Positions 62,412 through 64,000 of a stretch of DNA of 64,000 bases are shown here, piece after piece. The notes beneath the pieces are model-generated. The model ran no database searches, was not told where the DNA came from, and saw only the letters and a program-made list of their open reading frames with translations. The stretch spans positions 310,001-374,000 of the forward strand of contig CAVVNT010000004.1 in assembly GCA_963749675.1 (NCBI GenBank), in the 5' to 3' direction. Each line of letters starts with the position of its first letter. The first letter of the stretch is position 1. This DNA is from Roseitranquillus sp963749675 (GTDB lineage Bacteria; Pseudomonadota; Alphaproteobacteria; Rhodobacterales; Rhodobacteraceae). The translations under genes and the position numbers were made by a program.

Positions 62412-63458
62412 ATGCAGGACCGAGGTGGCGAAGGACCCGGCCCCGGTGAAGGGACGAAGCCGCATCCCGAAGGCGAGCATCCGGCGGCGCCAGCGCCCGC
62501 GGAGGCGGAGCGGGAGACCGGTCGTGGGCGCGAGGCGTGGCGGCCGCATCGGATCGACGTGGCGGGCTGGCGCGACATCGGGCTGCGCGCGGGCCGGCGA
62601 ATAGGGCGCGACCTCGTGCCGCTGGTGGCCGCGGGGGTCGCCTTCTTTGGCATGCTGGCGCTGTTTCCAGCGATCGCGACGCTGGCGTCGCTTGCCGGGC
62701 TGTTCTTCGACCCCGAGCTCGTCGTCCGCCAGATCGACGCGCTGGAGGGGCTGGCGCCGGCGCAGCCGCTTGCCGTGGTGCGGGACCAGGCCGTCGCACT
62801 GGCAGGGCAAGCCCCCGGTCGGGCCACGACGACGGCGCTCGTCAGCCTCGCCTTTTCGCTCTTCTGGGCGTCGCGCGGGATCGACAACCTCGTGAGCGGG
62901 ATCAACATGGCCCATGCCGAGGTCGAGACGCGCAACATCATCGTGCGCAACTTCGTCTCTCTGTGGCTGACGGCGGCGCTGACGGCGATTGCGCTCGCCT
63001 CCCTGGCGCTCGCCGTGGCGCTGCCGCCGGCGGCGGAGGCGCTGGGGCTTTCAGGCTGGACCGACACCATCGTCACCTTCGGCCGCTGGCCGATGCTGGC
63101 GCTGCTGTCGATGGCGGCGCTGGGGCTGCTCTACCGCTACGCGCCCGCGCGACGACCGCCGAGGTGGAGCTGGGTGACGCCGGGCGCCGTCGTCGCGACG
63201 GTGCTGTGGCTCGGGGGATCGGTTCTATTCTCGGTATTCGTGCGCAACTTCGGCAGCTATCAGCCCACCTACGGGGCGCTCGCCGGGGTGGTGATCCTGC
63301 TTCTCTACATATGGCTGACCGCGTTCGTCGTGCTGCTCGGCGCACTGCTGAACGCCGAGATGGAGCATCAGTCGCGGCGTGACACCACGCGTGGGCGCAT
63401 GCGGCCGATGGGAGAGCGAGACGCGGAGATGGCCGATACGCTGGGCCGGAGGCCGTAG
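62412..63458 (+). CDS. YihY/BrkB-family inner-membrane protein
   Basis: A 348-residue integral membrane protein with six predicted helices. Family features: VPLVAAGVAFFGMLALFPAI, SLAFSLFWASRGIDNLVSGI (conserved in YihY), FVRNFGSYQPTYGALAGVVI, and LLLYIWLTAFVVLLGALLNA. The first 50 residues are a hydrophilic Pro/Glu-rich tail. The function of the family is not established; it is sometimes wrongly called ribonuclease BN. The ATG at 62412 has a perfect Shine-Dalgarno (GGAGGTGA) five bases upstream. Confidence 0.92.
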   Translation: MQDRGGEGPGPGEGTKPHPEGEHPAAPAPAEAERETGRGREAWRPHRIDVAGWRDIGLRAGRRIGRDLVPLVAAGVAFFGMLALFPAIATLASLAGLFFDPELVVRQIDALEGLAPAQPLAVVRDQAVALAGQAPGRATTTALVSLAFSLFWASRGIDNLVSGINMAHAEVETRNIIVRNFVSLWLTAALTAIALASLALAVALPPAAEALGLSGWTDTIVTFGRWPMLALLSMAALGLLYRYAPARRPPRWSWVTPGAVVATVLWLGGSVLFSVFVRNFGSYQPTYGALAGVVILLLYIWLTAFVVLLGALLNAEMEHQSRRDTTRGRMRPMGERDAEMADTLGRRP

Positions 63459-63500
63459 GCGACGCTCAGAAGGCAAGGCAGGCACGCCCAAGGCGTAGAG

Positions 63501-63910
63501 GTGCGGCCCTGGAACTCGACGCACTTCATGACGTGGGCCGCGCGCTACGACCGCGTCGTGCTCGTGCATGCCGGCCGCGTGCTCACATGCGACACGCCCG
63601 GCGCCCCTCCGAGGCAGCCGGCGCCCCCGACCTCGAGGCGGCGATCATTGCGCGCCTGCGGGAGGCCCAGCCAGAGCGCCCCGCGATGGCGTCGCTCGGC
63701 ACCTCTGTGGAGGGAGCATCGCGCCTGCACGGCCGCCGCTTCAGCCGGAGGCGGCTCGGCGCCTACGCACGTCGCGTGTCGCTCGAACTGGTGCGCGACC
63801 CGGTGCGGTTGGGGTTCGCCTTCTTCGGCTCCGCCATCCTGATGATCGTCTTCTGCTCCGGCATCTCGCTCGACGTGCGCGACCGGAGGTCCGCCGCCCC
63901 TCGGCCTCGA
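63501..63910 (+). pseudogene. RbbA-type ABC transporter fragment
   Basis: Middle portion of an ATPase-permease fusion. STHFM-like NSTHFMTWAARYDRVVLVHA and GRVLTCDTPGA are the end of an ABC ATPase domain; after a frameshift near 63610 come GAPDLEAAIIARLREAQPE and YARRVSLELVRDPVRLGFAF and then FGSAILMIVFCSGISLDVRD, which is the start of the ABC-2-type permease half of RbbA/YhhJ proteins. Nothing of the N-terminal ATPase is seen upstream, and after 63890 the sequence decays. No start codon. Confidence 0.68.
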
Positions 63911-64000
63911 CCAGTCGCCGGCGAGCATCATCCCACCTCGTCGATTTTCGTGCGATGATCCCTCTGCGCAGTCAACGTCGCGGCAGCGTGCCGGATCGGC

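Noticed and set aside
1..64000. tRNA, rRNA, prophage, and classical defence systems (CRISPR-Cas, restriction-modification, toxin-antitoxin pairs)
   Set aside because: I looked for these on both strands and found no convincing signature. The zeta-toxin-like P-loop at 59373-60914 is part of a housekeeping-type kinase fusion without an antitoxin.

Overview
This is a GC-rich stretch whose genes look like those of an alphaproteobacterium, most likely Rhodobacterales. The signs are two TRAP dicarboxylate-type transporters, an OmpR-type regulator next to ribA and an L,D-transpeptidase, an alphaproteobacterial GAAC-N7-GAAC type SOS box, a malate thiokinase/malyl-CoA lyase module of the serine cycle, and IS66, ISL3, IS1111, and IS630 elements. 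This assignment is inference from gene content; there is no rRNA or tRNA in the window.

Region by region. 0-5.4 kb: housekeeping genes (response regulator, ribA, L,D-transpeptidase, SDR, rppH) with one small secreted NTF2-like protein and a decayed copy of the transpeptidase 3' end. 5.4-9.4 kb: remnants of an IS66 element directly upstream of a LexA-controlled but frameshifted dnaE2, with no imuA/imuB beside it. 9.4-16.7 kb: Tat-exported MBL-fold hydrolase, a frameshifted lytic transglycosylase, RNase R, DapE, and small envelope proteins. 16.7-20.7 kb: mtkB-mtkA, a divergent LuxR-type regulator, and mcl, which together convert malate to glyoxylate plus acetyl-CoA. 20.8-27.1 kb: periplasmic binding protein plus chemoreceptor, universal stress protein, and a multidrug-type MFS pump. 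27.1-34.6 kb: two TRAP transporters on the minus strand flanking aroQ and a frameshifted HpaI-type aldolase that is preceded by an (AG)13 tract.

34.9-59.2 kb is a graveyard. A large catabolic cluster is recognisable gene by gene (amino-acid-type ABC transporter, iron-dependent ADH, ALDH, SDR, AraC regulator, LivH/G/F, a Tm-1-like protein, a PEP-hydrolase-family TIM barrel, flotillin, two SRPBCC proteins, molybdenum hydroxylase subunits M/S/L, MoxR, CoxE, and a cysteine hydrolase). Nearly every member carries frameshifts, in-frame TAG codons, internal deletions, or an insertion sequence. The binding-protein gene is split by an ISL3 element that is itself split by an IS1111-type IS110 element, and the ALDH gene is split by an IS630 element. 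The target sites can be rebuilt for all three. 59.3-63.5 kb returns to intact genes (APH/AAA kinase fusion, zinc ADH, YihY-type membrane protein) and the window ends in an rbbA remnant.

The two points of most interest are: (a) the noncoding 3' end of the IS1111-type element, in which short segments match the element ends and the reconstructed target in the arrangement expected of a bridge (seek) RNA; (b) the ancestral 43-59 kb cluster, which couples a molybdenum hydroxylase that is not a CO dehydrogenase to a flotillin, paired SRPBCC proteins, MoxR/CoxE, and a LivF-Tm-1 fusion. This looks like a coherent membrane-associated oxidation system whose substrate is unknown. It is decayed here and better studied in intact relatives.
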